Source of the DNA: Acidobacteriaceae bacterium | Lineage (GTDB): Bacteria > Acidobacteriota > Terriglobia > Terriglobales > Acidobacteriaceae | NCBI GenBank assembly: GCA_003132405.1 | Contig: PKXQ01000093.1 | Coordinates: 1-64,000 of the forward strand | DNA: 64,000 nt | Direction of reading: 5' to 3' | Shown here: in pieces, positions 48,637 through 57,486 of the stretch | Layout of the letters: every line of letters starts with the position of its first letter | Position numbering within the stretch: position 1 is the first letter of the stretch | Position numbers and translations under genes: made by a program | The notes under the pieces: model-generated | Database searches by the model: none | The model's input: only the letters and a program-made list of their open reading frames with translations | Told to the model about the DNA's origin: nothing

Positions 48637-51600
48637 TTGCACAGACTCGGATTGTGTTTTCGTTGTCAGGTCGTTGTGTTCTTTTTTATTTTTCTTGTGG
48701 CCGGGTCGGCGATGGGGCAGGTTCCGGCGGAGCTTTTCAATGGGCTGAAATGGCGGCTGATTGGGCCGTTTCGCGGGGGGCGCGCGGCTGCTGTGGTGGG
48801 CGTGCCGGGCGACTCTACTACTTTTTATTTTGGTGGGGTTAACGGAGGCGTTTGGAAGACTACGGATGCGGGGACGGTTTGGACTCCGATTTTTGATGGT
48901 CAGCCGGTGGGGTCGATTGGGGCGATTGCGGTTGCGTCTTCTGACCCGCGGACGATTTATGTAGGAACTGGCGAGTCTGACATTCGTTCTAATCTCGCTT
49001 CGGGCATGGGGGTTTATAAATCGACGGACGGTGGGTCGACCTGGACGCATATTGGATTAGAGGACACGCGGCAGATCAGCCGGATTGTGGTGGATCCGCG
49101 GGATTCTAATGTTGTTTATGTCGGGGCGCTGGGGCACGCTTATGGGCCGAATGAGGAGCGTGGAGTTTATAAGTCGGTGGATGGCGGAGCGCATTGGGAT
49201 AAGGTGCTCGATGCGGGGAGCGAGATTGGGATTTCGGATTTGGCGATTTGCGCGGGGAATCCGCAGCTGTTGTTTGCGGGAACTTGGCATACGCATCGTC
49301 CGCCGTGGAGCACTTACGCTCCGATAGATGGTCCGGGGGGCGGGCTGTTTCGGTCGGTGGATGCGGGGAAGAGTTGGTCGCAGCTTAAGGGGAATGGTTT
49401 GCCTGATGGCGATTGGGGACGAATTGGAGTTGATGTCGCTCCGGATGGGAAGCGCGTGTATGCGCTGATTGAGGCGAAGAAGGCGGGGCTGTATCGGTCG
49501 GATGATGGCGGCGACACTTGGACTTTGAAGAATGCGGACGCGCGGCTGACTAGTCGAGCATGGTATTTCAACGGGATCACGATTGATCCGAATAATGCGG
49601 ATGTGTTTTATGTGCCGAATGTTGCGCTGTATCGGTCGGAGGATGGCGGGAAGACGATTTCGATTGTGCGCGGGGCGCCGGGTGGGGATGACTACCATCA
49701 GATTTGGGTTGATCCGAAGAATTCTGCCAGCATGGTGCTGGGGACGGATCAGGGAACTAGCGTCAGCATGGATCGCGGGCGGACCTGGAGCACCTGGTAC
49801 AACCAGCCTACGGCGCAGCTCTATCACGTGATCACGGATAATCAGTTTCCTTATGTTGTTTATGGGGCGCAGCAGGATAGCGGGAGCGCTGCGGTTTTGA
49901 GCCGAACCGATCATGGGCAGATCACGCCTCGGGATTGGTTTCCGGCGGGTGGGAGCGAGAGCGGGTATATGGTGCCTGATCCGCGGGACCCGAACATTAT
50001 TTATTTGAGTGAGACTTACGGGGGCGTTTCGCGGTTTAACCGAAAGACGGGGTTTAGCCAGAATGTCAGCCCCTGGCCGATGCCCACGTTTGGCACAGAA
50101 ATTAATCTGCACAAATATAGGGATCCGTGGACGCCGGTGCTGGTGCTGTCGCCAGCGGATAAGACGACGCTTTATCTCGGAACGCAGTATGTGATGAAGA
50201 CGGTGGATGGCGGGCTGCATTGGCAGACGATCAGCCCGGATCTTACGGGGGCGGGGGCGGGGGCTCAGGGGAAAACTGAGGGACCGGTTACGGTGGAGAA
50301 CGCTAAGGAGCGTGGGTATGGCGTGGTGTTTACGATTGCGCCTTCGAAGCTGAATCGAAATTTGATTTGGGCGGGGAGCGACACGGGACTGATTCACGTT
50401 ACGCGCGATGGCGGGAAAACGTGGAAAGACGTTACGCCTCGAGGACTCACCGCATGGAGCAAGCTTTCGATGATTGAGGCTTCGCGTTTTGATCCGGCGG
50501 TCGCTTATGCGGCGGTCGATCGCAGCCGGTTGGATGATCAGACTCCTTATCTTTATCGCACGCGGGATTATGGAGCGACTTGGCAGGCGATTACGGAGGG
50601 GGTTGCGGGGCACGCGTTTTTGCGGGCGATTCGCGAGGATACGGAGAAGAAGGGACTGCTTTTTGCGGGGACGGAGACGGGAGTTTATGTGTCGTTTGAC
50701 GATGGCGATCACTGGCAACCGTTGCAGCTGAATCTGCCGATGAGTTCGATGCGCGATCTTACGATTCACGGCGACGATTTGGTTGTCGCCACGCATGGGC
50801 GGTCGTTCTGGATTCTGGATAATATTGCGCCGCTGCGGCAGGCGGCCGAGGCTCGGAAGGCGGATGGGTTCTGGCTTTATCATCCGGCGACGGCGGTTCG
50901 TGTGGATAACGATTTCTTTGCGGGGACGCCGCTGCCTCCGGAGGAGCCTACGGCGGAGAATCCTCCGAGTGGAGCGATGATCGATTATTTTCTTAAGTCG
51001 GGGACGGGTAATGTGACGCTGGAGATTTTTGATGGGCAGGGGAAGCTGGTGAGCAAGTATTCGTTGGATGTGAAATCGGATGTGAAATCAGATGTGAAGC
51101 ATTCGGAAAAACAACCGTCGCTGCCGATTGCGGAGCGGTGGCTGCCCAAGCCGGAAGGGCTGGAGAAAACGCCTGGGATGCATCGTTTTGTTTGGAATCT
51201 GGCGTGGGGGAATGTAGAAGCGAATGCTGACGAAGATTACGAGAACCGGAATCCTAGCGGGCCGAAGGTGGTGCCCGGAAACTATCAGGTGCGGTTGACG
51301 GTGGATGGACGGGTGCAGAATCGGATGCTGAAGGTGGTTATGGACCCGCGGTGTACGGCGACTCCGGCGATATTGCAGCGGCAATTGGAGCTGGGGCTGA
51401 CGATGTTTGCGGAGGCGCGGGAGGCGCGGCGGGCGCTGGGCGAGATTGGTTCGGTGCGGAAAGAGCTGACGGGCGTTCAGCAGAAGATAGGCGGAGAGAA
51501 CGCGGCGCTCTCATCGGCTGTGGCGGAGGCTCTCGCGGAAGTTTCAAAGATTGTTAGTAACAAGGGAAGTGTTCCTTGGGAGCCGGGCGGGTTGCAGGAT

Positions 51601-51831
51601 GCGTTCACCGGGCTGGCTTCGGCGCTGCGCGCGGTTGAGAGTGGGGATCGCGAGGTGCCGGCGCAGGCGATCGACGTTTATAGGGAATCGAGCGAACGCG
51701 CGAAGGCGGGGATCGCGGCTTGGGAGAAATTTAAGCAGACGAAACTACGCGAGCTTAATCAGAAATTGCAGGAAGGCAATGTGGATCCGGTGACGGTGTC
51801 GGCGGTTGAGGCGGATCTGGAGGTGGAGTAA
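48637..51831 (+). CDS. Large exported BNR/VPS10-sortilin-type beta-propeller protein
   Basis: 1064 residues. Starts at TTG 48637, with GAGGGG upstream, giving a signal peptide that ends near AMGQ (about residue 28). The body is a double beta-propeller with many Asp-box/BNR motifs of the S-x-D-x-G-x-T-W type: KTTDAGTVWTPI, KSTDGGSTWTHI, KSVDGGAHWDKV, RSVDAGKSWSQL, RSDDGGDTWTLK, KTVDGGLHWQTI and RDGGKTWKDV. The last third (about 780-1064) is an Ig-like and helical region (VTLEIFDGQGKLV; VPGNYQVRLTVDG). A short DVKS tandem lies near 810. Such proteins are abundant in acidobacteria and are often annotated as glycosyl hydrolases, but no catalytic residues were recognised; a carbohydrate- or protein-binding role is equally possible. 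Confidence 0.85.
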   Translation: MHRLGLCFRCQVVVFFFIFLVAGSAMGQVPAELFNGLKWRLIGPFRGGRAAAVVGVPGDSTTFYFGGVNGGVWKTTDAGTVWTPIFDGQPVGSIGAIAVASSDPRTIYVGTGESDIRSNLASGMGVYKSTDGGSTWTHIGLEDTRQISRIVVDPRDSNVVYVGALGHAYGPNEERGVYKSVDGGAHWDKVLDAGSEIGISDLAICAGNPQLLFAGTWHTHRPPWSTYAPIDGPGGGLFRSVDAGKSWSQLKGNGLPDGDWGRIGVDVAPDGKRVYALIEAKKAGLYRSDDGGDTWTLKNADARLTSRAWYFNGITIDPNNADVFYVPNVALYRSEDGGKTISIVRGAPGGDDYHQIWVDPKNSASMVLGTDQGTSVSMDRGRTWSTWYNQPTAQLYHVITDNQFPYVVYGAQQDSGSAAVLSRTDHGQITPRDWFPAGGSESGYMVPDPRDPNIIYLSETYGGVSRFNRKTGFSQNVSPWPMPTFGTEINLHKYRDPWTPVLVLSPADKTTLYLGTQYVMKTVDGGLHWQTISPDLTGAGAGAQGKTEGPVTVENAKERGYGVVFTIAPSKLNRNLIWAGSDTGLIHVTRDGGKTWKDVTPRGLTAWSKLSMIEASRFDPAVAYAAVDRSRLDDQTPYLYRTRDYGATWQAITEGVAGHAFLRAIREDTEKKGLLFAGTETGVYVSFDDGDHWQPLQLNLPMSSMRDLTIHGDDLVVATHGRSFWILDNIAPLRQAAEARKADGFWLYHPATAVRVDNDFFAGTPLPPEEPTAENPPSGAMIDYFLKSGTGNVTLEIFDGQGKLVSKYSLDVKSDVKSDVKHSEKQPSLPIAERWLPKPEGLEKTPGMHRFVWNLAWGNVEANADEDYENRNPSGPKVVPGNYQVRLTVDGRVQNRMLKVVMDPRCTATPAILQRQLELGLTMFAEAREARRALGEIGSVRKELTGVQQKIGGENAALSSAVAEALAEVSKIVSNKGSVPWEPGGLQDAFTGLASALRAVESGDREVPAQAIDVYRESSERAKAGIAAWEKFKQTKLRELNQKLQEGNVDPVTVSAVEADLEVE

Positions 51832-51873
51832 TTGGTGGGTTGGCTATGTGCTCTTGGTAAGTGGCCGGCAGTT

Positions 51874-51907
51874 CCCACCCTTCCGCAAAGTGCGCGGAAA
51901 GGGTGGG
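51874..51907. repeat. Strong hairpin CCCACCCTTCCGC/GCGGAAAGGGTGGG
   Basis: Arms 51874-51886 and 51894-51907 pair with one bulged base. Located 43 bp after the beta-propeller gene. No T-run follows, so it is a palindromic repeat or a 3'-end-stabilising structure rather than a classical terminator. Confidence 0.6.
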
Positions 51908-52019
51908 GCACCCGCTTTTAGGTTATGGCTGTTAGAGGGGGAGTTCTCGCGTGGTTGGGAAGTGGTGTTGTTCGCGTCCTACTTTGCCGTCGTATTTTGT
52001 TCTGCCTCCGAGGCTCTTC

Positions 52020-53294
52020 ATGCCTAGCGCGGCGATGCCGCGACGCGCGGATATTTTGCGCACGCGATTTTCGATTGTTCTGCCTTTAGTCTTTTTGGCG
52101 ATCGCGGGTGCGGCGCTGGCTCAAACGCCTACGGCCGTGCCTAAGGTCAGGACGGTGACCGCGTTCATACAGTTGGATCGCACCCGCTACCAGGAGCAGA
52201 TTGCCGAAAGGCTGGTGAAGTTGCGGCAAGCAAAAGCTGCGTTTGAGCAGGCTGGCTATGACGTGCAGACGATTCGTATCACGACGCAGCCCTTTCCGGA
52301 ATACGTGCGCGGGCTTTCGAAAGAGCAGGCGCTGGCTTTCTTTCGCGATTATGACGCGTTGGCTCGCAAGAAAAATTTTGCGGCGTCGATTGGGCCGGCA
52401 ATGCAGGCGGCTGGCGTTGACAGTGCTTCGTCTGAATTGCTGGGCGAAATCTTGAGCACTACGACCGCGCTGAACGGCAGCATTATCGTGGCGGGTGAAG
52501 ATGGAATTCGCTGGGAGGCGGTGCGGGCCGCCGCCCGGGTGATGAAATATCTTGAGGAGCAACCGGAGCACAGCCGAGGGAATTTTAACTTTGCGGCAAC
52601 AGCGATGCTGCCGGCACACGCGCCGTTTTTCCCGGGCTCGTATCACAATGATGGAGGCGGAGAATTTGCGGTGGGGCTGCAATCGACGAATGTGGTTGCG
52701 GCGGCGTTTGCTGGGGCTTCGGATCCTGCAGCGGCCGGGAAGGCGCTGGAAAGTGCACTGGGAGTTCATGCGCGCAGAGTCGAGGAAATTGCGCGGCAGA
52801 TAGCAAGCAAGACAGGATGGAAGTATATGGGGCTGGATCTTTCTCCGGCTCCGATGAAAGACGTTTCGATTGGAGCGGCGATTGAAAATCTGACTCATGC
52901 GCAATTTGGCTCGAGTGGAACGATGAATGCGGTTGCGACGATCACGGGTGTTCTGCGCGGGCTGCCGGTGCAGCACGCGGGTTATTCCGGGGTGATGCTG
53001 CCGATTCTGGAGGACAGTGTTTTGGCGCAGCGCTGGAGCGAGGGCCGGCTGAATGTGGATGACATGCTGGCGTATTCGGCAATTTGCGGCACGGGACTCG
53101 ACACGATTCCCTTGCCGGGCGATGTTTCGCAAGAGCAACTTGAAAAGATAATTGGGGATATGGCCACACTGGCGGTGAGGCTGCACAAGCCGCTCTCAGC
53201 GCGACTGCTGCCCGTGAGTGGAAAGAAAACCGGCGAGCGCACGGAATTCGATAATCCTTTCTTAGGGAACGCGGTGTTGCAGCCTTTGCCATAG
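52020..53294 (+). CDS. Exported DUF711 (UPF0210-like) protein
   Basis: 424 residues. Signal peptide near residues 12-35 (ending ALAQ). The rest resembles DUF711/UPF0210: a mid region with FAASIGPAMQAAG, GLDLSPAPMKDVSIGAAIE, and the family end GTGLDTIPLPGDVS, IIGDMATLAVRLHKPLSARL and LPVSGKKTGERTEFDNP. The family is usually cytoplasmic; this copy carries a secretion signal. Start at 52020 chosen from GAGG six bases upstream; 52035 is an alternative. The function of the family is not established (related to GrdA-like/pyruvate-formate-lyase fold proteins by fold predictions). No operon partners. Confidence 0.82.
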   Translation: MPSAAMPRRADILRTRFSIVLPLVFLAIAGAALAQTPTAVPKVRTVTAFIQLDRTRYQEQIAERLVKLRQAKAAFEQAGYDVQTIRITTQPFPEYVRGLSKEQALAFFRDYDALARKKNFAASIGPAMQAAGVDSASSELLGEILSTTTALNGSIIVAGEDGIRWEAVRAAARVMKYLEEQPEHSRGNFNFAATAMLPAHAPFFPGSYHNDGGGEFAVGLQSTNVVAAAFAGASDPAAAGKALESALGVHARRVEEIARQIASKTGWKYMGLDLSPAPMKDVSIGAAIENLTHAQFGSSGTMNAVATITGVLRGLPVQHAGYSGVMLPILEDSVLAQRWSEGRLNVDDMLAYSAICGTGLDTIPLPGDVSQEQLEKIIGDMATLAVRLHKPLSARLLPVSGKKTGERTEFDNPFLGNAVLQPLP

Positions 53295-53359
53295 CTTGAT
53301 GCTGGCTTTGCGAGCGCAAACGGCAACCGCATCCTGCTAAAACACATCGAAATTGGCTC

Positions 53360-54207
53360 ATGCCAAAACGCCGCCGCCATCTGCCGGAAAGTGGAACTGT
53401 CACTTCGTCTACGCCGCAAACTTTTGCCAGGAAGCAGGAGGCGATGTATCGCAAGGCGCTTCGGCTGCCGGAGAAAAACGAAATTCGGTTTGCGGTTTCA
53501 GGAGCGTTTGCATTTCAGCAACACACAGGAATCTGCCGCGACACGAAAGATCTCGACATTTTTCTCACTTCCGAAGAAGCATCGGCTGCACTGGCGTGCC
53601 TGGCGCGACATGGATATGAATGTGAGGTTCGCGATCCGGTATGGCTGGCGAAGGCGTATCGGGGCAATTATTTTATCGACCTGATCAGGGTATGAGCAAT
53701 GCGGCGATTACGGTCGACGATTCGTGGATCGAGCATTCTCTGCCTGCGACGGTGTTGGGAGTGGCGACGCGGTTATTGGCTCCGGAGGAACAACTGGCGT
53801 CGAAACTTTTTGTGGTGCGGCGGGACCGGTTTGATGGGGCGGACATTGCACACATTATTTATGCGACTCGCGGAAAGCTGGACTGGGAGCGGATTTTGCG
53901 GCATGCGGGCGAACACTGGGAAGTTTTGTTGTGGGCGCTTTTATTGTTTCGCTACGTTTATCCGAGCCACAGCGATTATGTGCCGGCGAGTTTGTGGCGG
54001 GATCTGATTGGGCGGCTGACGGCGGCGCTTGCGCATCCGAATGCGAAACAGGAATTTCGCGGGAGTTTGATTGACGACTGCATTTTCGCGATTGATGTAA
54101 GGGAGTGGGGGCTGGAAGACGTGCAGGCGCGATATCGCGCGGCGCTAAAGACGACCATTGTTATGCCGGCGTGCGAGGCGTGTCCTGAGGCGCGAGAGTC
54201 CGCGTGA
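53360..54207 (+). pseudogene. Nucleotidyltransferase-family gene broken by a frameshift (or split in two coupled frames)
   Basis: Two consecutive frames together make one nucleotidyltransferase of about 280 residues. Frame 1 (53360-53695, 111 residues) holds the polymerase-beta-like core AVSGAFAFQQHTG and the metal-binding TKDLDIFL, and stops in YFIDLIRV. Frame 2 (from ATG 53692 to 54207, 171 residues) continues MSNAAITVDDSWIEHSLPAT and the helical domain with PPEE-like APEEQLASKLFV and RDRFDGADIAHIIYA. One extra G in the AGGG at 53688-53691 would join the frames as DLIRGMSN, the usual family sequence. The stop and restart overlap as ATGA, so coupled translation of two halves is also possible. 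A metallophosphoesterase gene follows by 20 bp, a common neighbour. Confidence 0.75.
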
Positions 54208-54227
54208 ACGCATCAGAGTAAATCCCG

Positions 54228-54935
54228 ATGAGAATCGCTGCTACTGCCGATCTGCACTTTACGCCGCAGCGCTTTGCGGCTTTGCACGAACAACTGAATC
54301 GAGTGCGTGATGAAGCTGACATTTTTGTCGTCGCTGGCGATCTCACAAATTTTGGCCAGCCTGACGAGATGGAGCCTCTGTTGAATGCTTTCGTTCGCTT
54401 GAGAGTACCGGTGATTGCGGTGTTGGGGAATCACGATTACGAAAGCGATAAACAGGACGAGTTGATGCGCATGATGGTGGCGGGAGGAGTGAAGGTGCTT
54501 GACGGGAGCACTTATCAGCGCGATGGAGTGGGGTTTGCGGGGACCAAAGGATTCGTGGGCGGATTCGGGCGGGGGCTGCTGACGGCTTTCGGCGAGGCGG
54601 AGGTCAAGACTTTTGTTCGGGCGGGGATTGATGAGGCGGTGAAGTTGGAGCGCGCCATGTCACAGCTGCGGACTACGAAGAGAGTGGTGGTGCTGCATTA
54701 TTCTCCGATCGCGGCGACAGTGGATGGCGAGGCGAGGGAGATTTATCCGTTTCTGGGGAGTTCGCGGTTGGCGGAGGTGGTTGATCGGCATGGGGCGGAT
54801 CTGGTCCTCCACGGGCATGCTCATAATGGCAAGCTGGATGGCGGGACGGCGGGGGGAATCCCGGTGCACAATGTTGCGATCACTTTGCTGCAAGCGCAGA
54901 ATCCGTCGATGGTGTATCGAGTATTTGATGTTTAG
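54228..54935 (+). CDS. Calcineurin-like metallophosphoesterase
   Basis: Cytoplasmic phosphoesterase of 235 residues with the complete metallophosphoesterase motif set: D-x-H in ATADLHF, GDLTNFG, GNHDYE, and the C-terminal HGHAHNGKLDGG, with VVLHYSPI before it. It follows the nucleotidyltransferase gene by 20 bp on the same strand, so the two are probably co-transcribed. The substrate (nucleotide, phosphoprotein or nucleic acid) is not evident from sequence. Confidence 0.93.
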   Translation: MRIAATADLHFTPQRFAALHEQLNRVRDEADIFVVAGDLTNFGQPDEMEPLLNAFVRLRVPVIAVLGNHDYESDKQDELMRMMVAGGVKVLDGSTYQRDGVGFAGTKGFVGGFGRGLLTAFGEAEVKTFVRAGIDEAVKLERAMSQLRTTKRVVVLHYSPIAATVDGEAREIYPFLGSSRLAEVVDRHGADLVLHGHAHNGKLDGGTAGGIPVHNVAITLLQAQNPSMVYRVFDV

Positions 54936-55002
54936 GTGGGCAGCTTGCGCTCTTGCACTGTGGACATTTTGAGGCGGATTCATTGGCGCGCATCGGCTTG
55001 CT

Positions 55003-55428
55003 TCAGAACAAATCCGTGTCCAGGGAGGCGATGAATTGGATTCCGGGGACGATTTTTCCGACTAGTCTTTTGTCGTTGGTCAGGAAAAGGTCGGTGCCGG
55101 CCTGTGCGGCGGAGGCGAGATGAATGGCGTCGGCGGGCGTGATGCCAGGGGTTCCGCGGATGCGTGCGTAGCGGTCGGCGATTTCGAGGGTGAATGGAAT
55201 TGCTTCGGTCACGACGTTGCGCAACAAACGACGGGATTCGTCGGCCAATTGCGGGGCGCCTTTGCGGTAGGCTCCGGCTAGGACTTCTCCGAAGGTGAAG
55301 GCTCCGGTGATGAGTTGGTCGCGGCGCTGTTGCATTCGGGAGCGAATCGCGTCTACCCTGGGCGCGTATTGCGGATTGTCTTCCAGCCAGTAGATGAAGA
55401 GCATCGTGTCCCAATAGACGCGGCTCAC
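55003..55428 (-). CDS. PIN-domain (VapC-like) toxin
   Basis: 141-residue PIN-domain ribonuclease. Acidic active-site residues: Asp7 in YWDTMLFIYWLE, Glu in TFGEVLAGAY, and the C-terminal Asp pairs in ITPADAIHLASAA and FLTNDKRL. VapC family enzymes cleave tRNA or rRNA. The start overlaps the end of the upstream gene (ATGA, 4 bp), the usual layout of a toxin-antitoxin pair, but the upstream protein is not a known VapB-type antitoxin. Confidence 0.9.
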   Translation of the reverse strand: MSRVYWDTMLFIYWLEDNPQYAPRVDAIRSRMQQRRDQLITGAFTFGEVLAGAYRKGAPQLADESRRLLRNVVTEAIPFTLEIADRYARIRGTPGITPADAIHLASAAQAGTDLFLTNDKRLVGKIVPGIQFIASLDTDLF

Positions 55429-55832
55429 TCGTCCTCCTTTATGTTCAGCGGGTGGAAGTTGCTGCGTTCAGCGCGAAGGTAGGACTCGCCGCCGCCTAAT
55501 TCGGAGAAGACGTCTTTCAAGGCGCCACGGAGGCAAGTCCAGGAATCTTCGGCGGCAGGGGTTGAGCCGGTGGGGTTTTTGAATTCGTAGGTGTAGACGA
55601 CGGTGGTGCTTTGGCCGGACTTTGGGCCTGTGGTTTCGACTAGCCTCAAGTCATTCTTTTCCAGGAACTCATTGGTCTTCAGGGCGCTGCAGACGGCAGG
55701 GGCGCGACCGGTAAGTTTCAGGTCGCGAACAATGTCGCCCACTCGGATCGAGAAGCGGTTGAGTTTGTTCTGGCGCGCGTGCAAAACATACTTTTCCTCG
55801 CCGTAGAGACGGATTTTGTCGGCATTGGTCAT
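55425..55832 (-). CDS. Uncharacterised 135-residue protein upstream of the PIN toxin, candidate antitoxin
   Basis: 135 residues, basic N-terminal half and acidic end. A conserved-looking core reads FSIRVGDIVRDLKLTGRAPA, VCSALKTNEFLEKNDL and SGQSTTVVYTYEF, which could be a small helix-turn-helix or nucleic-acid-binding module. The C-terminal part (SWTCLRGALKDVFSELGGGE to the end) may wrap the toxin. It is coupled by a 4-bp ATGA overlap to the PIN gene. No AbrB, RHH or Phd motif is seen, so if it is an antitoxin it is of an unusual type and longer than typical VapB (about 70-90 residues). Confidence 0.7.
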   Translation of the reverse strand: MTNADKIRLYGEEKYVLHARQNKLNRFSIRVGDIVRDLKLTGRAPAVCSALKTNEFLEKNDLRLVETTGPKSGQSTTVVYTYEFKNPTGSTPAAEDSWTCLRGALKDVFSELGGGESYLRAERSNFHPLNIKEDE

Positions 55833-55895
55833 TGTCCTCGCGATCCTTCGCTAATTATGGCTGCTGCGTGCAGTGTCGCGCAGTCGGCGGAAACC

Positions 55896-55931
55896 ATTTA
55901 CCACAGAGGGCACGAAGGTCCACGAAGGAAA
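55896..55931 (+). repeat. Dispersed ACCACAGAGG-type intergenic repeat, copy 6
   Basis: ATTTACCACAGAGGGCACGA followed by AGGTCCACGAAGGAAA, in the divergent spacer between the toxin pair and the efflux operon. Confidence 0.75.
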
Positions 55932-55951
55932 TCTGTGTCACTTACATTATG

Positions 55952-55986
55952 ATAGCATGAATAGCATACTATGGATAGAATAGCAT
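55952..55986. promoter_or_regulatory. Three ATAGCAT direct repeats in an AT-rich spacer
   Basis: ATAGCAT at 55952-55958, 55961-55967 and 55980-55986, the first two at a 9-bp period, in an AT-rich stretch (55935-56000) of an otherwise GC-rich window. It lies between two divergent operons, so it may be a regulator-binding site or promoter region. No clear -35/-10 pair was found. Confidence 0.35.
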
Positions 55987-56166
55987 AGAACTTAGTGATT
56001 ATGGGCGCTTGATCCCACGCACTGCTTGTCCAGTTACGGACACCATCGTCCGCTTCAGGATAAAACGAAGCCTTCCCTTGGTTCACTCCGTCAACACAAC
56101 CATCTGTTTTTCTTGCATTTACCGTCGTCCGCGACATGGCCTCCCGTTTGCCCATTCAAAATTGAA

Positions 56167-57426
56167 ATGGATATCGCTCGGCCTGAATTTAAGACTCAGA
56201 AACGACGCCGGCAGGCGGTTATTGTCGCGGTCATTGTTATTGCGGTGGCTGCGGTTTCGGTGGGGGTTTCGCGGCTGAAGCCGGCGGCTCCTACGGTGGA
56301 ACGCGGCACGGTTTGGACGGACGCGGTGAAGCGCGGTTCGATGCTACGGCAGGTGCGCGGACTGGGGTCGCTGGTGCCGAGCCAGGAGTCGGTGCGGCAG
56401 ATACCGGCGGAAACGGAAGCTACGGTGGTGCGGATTCATATGCTGCCGGGGTCACAGGTGAAGGCGGACACGATTTTGCTGGATATGAGTAATCCGCAGA
56501 CGGAGCAGGCGGCGGTCGATGCGCAGTTGCAATTGAAGGCGGCGGAAGCGGAATACCAGAATCTGCGGGTGAAGTTGGAAAGCGATTTGATGAACCAGAA
56601 GGCGGGAGCGGCGACGGTTCATGCGGATGACGCTGGGGCGCAGCGGCAGGCACAGACTGACAAGGCGCTTTACGAGCTGGGAGTGATTTCTGGGTTGGCT
56701 TACAAGTCTTCGAAGGATAAGGCGGACGAGTTGACTACGCGGAATGATCTGGAGAATCAGCGGCTGGCGGCGAATCAGCGGGCGATCGAGTCGCAGATGG
56801 CGGAGCAGCAGGCGAAGGTCGATCAGATGCGGACGCTGTATCAGCTTAAACAAAAACAATTGGATGCGTTGAGAGTGCGGGCGGGGATTGATGGAGTGCT
56901 GGTCGACCTGCCCTTGCAGGTGGGGCAACACGTTTTGCCGGGAACGATGCTGGCCAAGGTGGTGGAACCGGATCATCTGATGGCGACGTTGAAGGTGGCG
57001 GAGACTCAGGCGCGGGATGTGCAGATTGGCGAGCCGGCTTCGGTGGACACGCACAACGGAGTGATTGCGGGGACGGTGATGCGGGTTGATCCGGCGGTGC
57101 AAAACGGAACGGTGACGGTGGACGTCAAACTTACGGGTGAGTTGCCGAAGGGCGCGCGGCCGGATTTGAGCGTGGATGGGACGATTGATCTGGAGCGGCT
57201 GGACAATGTGCTTTATGTGGGACGGCCTGCGTTTGGGCAGGAGAACAGCACGATCAGTTTGTTCAAGCTTAGTCCGGATGGGCAGGGAGCTTTGCGCGTG
57301 CCGGTGAAGGTGGGGCGAGCTTCGGTGAATTCGATTCAGGTGATGGAAGGGCTGAACGAGGGAGACACGGTGATTTTGTCGGACATGTCGCGGTGGGATA
57401 ACACGGATCGGATTCGGCTGGAATAG
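56167..57426 (+). CDS. HlyD/MacA-type periplasmic adaptor (membrane fusion protein)
   Basis: 419 residues. One N-terminal TM helix (about residues 18-36), then a barrel-sandwich half (SMLRQVRGLGSLVPSQESVR, ATVVRIHMLPGSQVKADTIL), a long coiled coil (about 110-235, rich in Ala/Gln/Glu/Lys), the second lipoyl half (ALRVRAGIDGVLVDLPLQVG) and a beta-barrel domain (GEPASVDTHNGVIAGTV). It links inner-membrane ABC permeases to an outer-membrane channel. The ATG at 56167 was chosen from the MDIARPEF start before the TM helix. First gene of the ABC export operon that follows. Confidence 0.9.
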   Translation: MDIARPEFKTQKRRRQAVIVAVIVIAVAAVSVGVSRLKPAAPTVERGTVWTDAVKRGSMLRQVRGLGSLVPSQESVRQIPAETEATVVRIHMLPGSQVKADTILLDMSNPQTEQAAVDAQLQLKAAEAEYQNLRVKLESDLMNQKAGAATVHADDAGAQRQAQTDKALYELGVISGLAYKSSKDKADELTTRNDLENQRLAANQRAIESQMAEQQAKVDQMRTLYQLKQKQLDALRVRAGIDGVLVDLPLQVGQHVLPGTMLAKVVEPDHLMATLKVAETQARDVQIGEPASVDTHNGVIAGTVMRVDPAVQNGTVTVDVKLTGELPKGARPDLSVDGTIDLERLDNVLYVGRPAFGQENSTISLFKLSPDGQGALRVPVKVGRASVNSIQVMEGLNEGDTVILSDMSRWDNTDRIRLE

Positions 57427-57486
57427 GCGGGGGCGATTCGTCCGGCTTGACCGAAAGACAAAAACTTAAAGAGCGAGGGAGCAGCA

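Noticed and set aside
49057-50883. 608-residue minus-strand frame opposite the beta-propeller gene
   Set aside because: Arg/Ile/Pro-rich antisense frame of a repetitive gene with no recognisable domain; the plus strand has clear Asp-box repeats.
55898-56155. Open frame of 85 residues on the minus strand before the efflux operon
   Set aside because: It covers the repeat at 55896-55931 and the AT-rich tract; no motif or ribosome binding site was seen.
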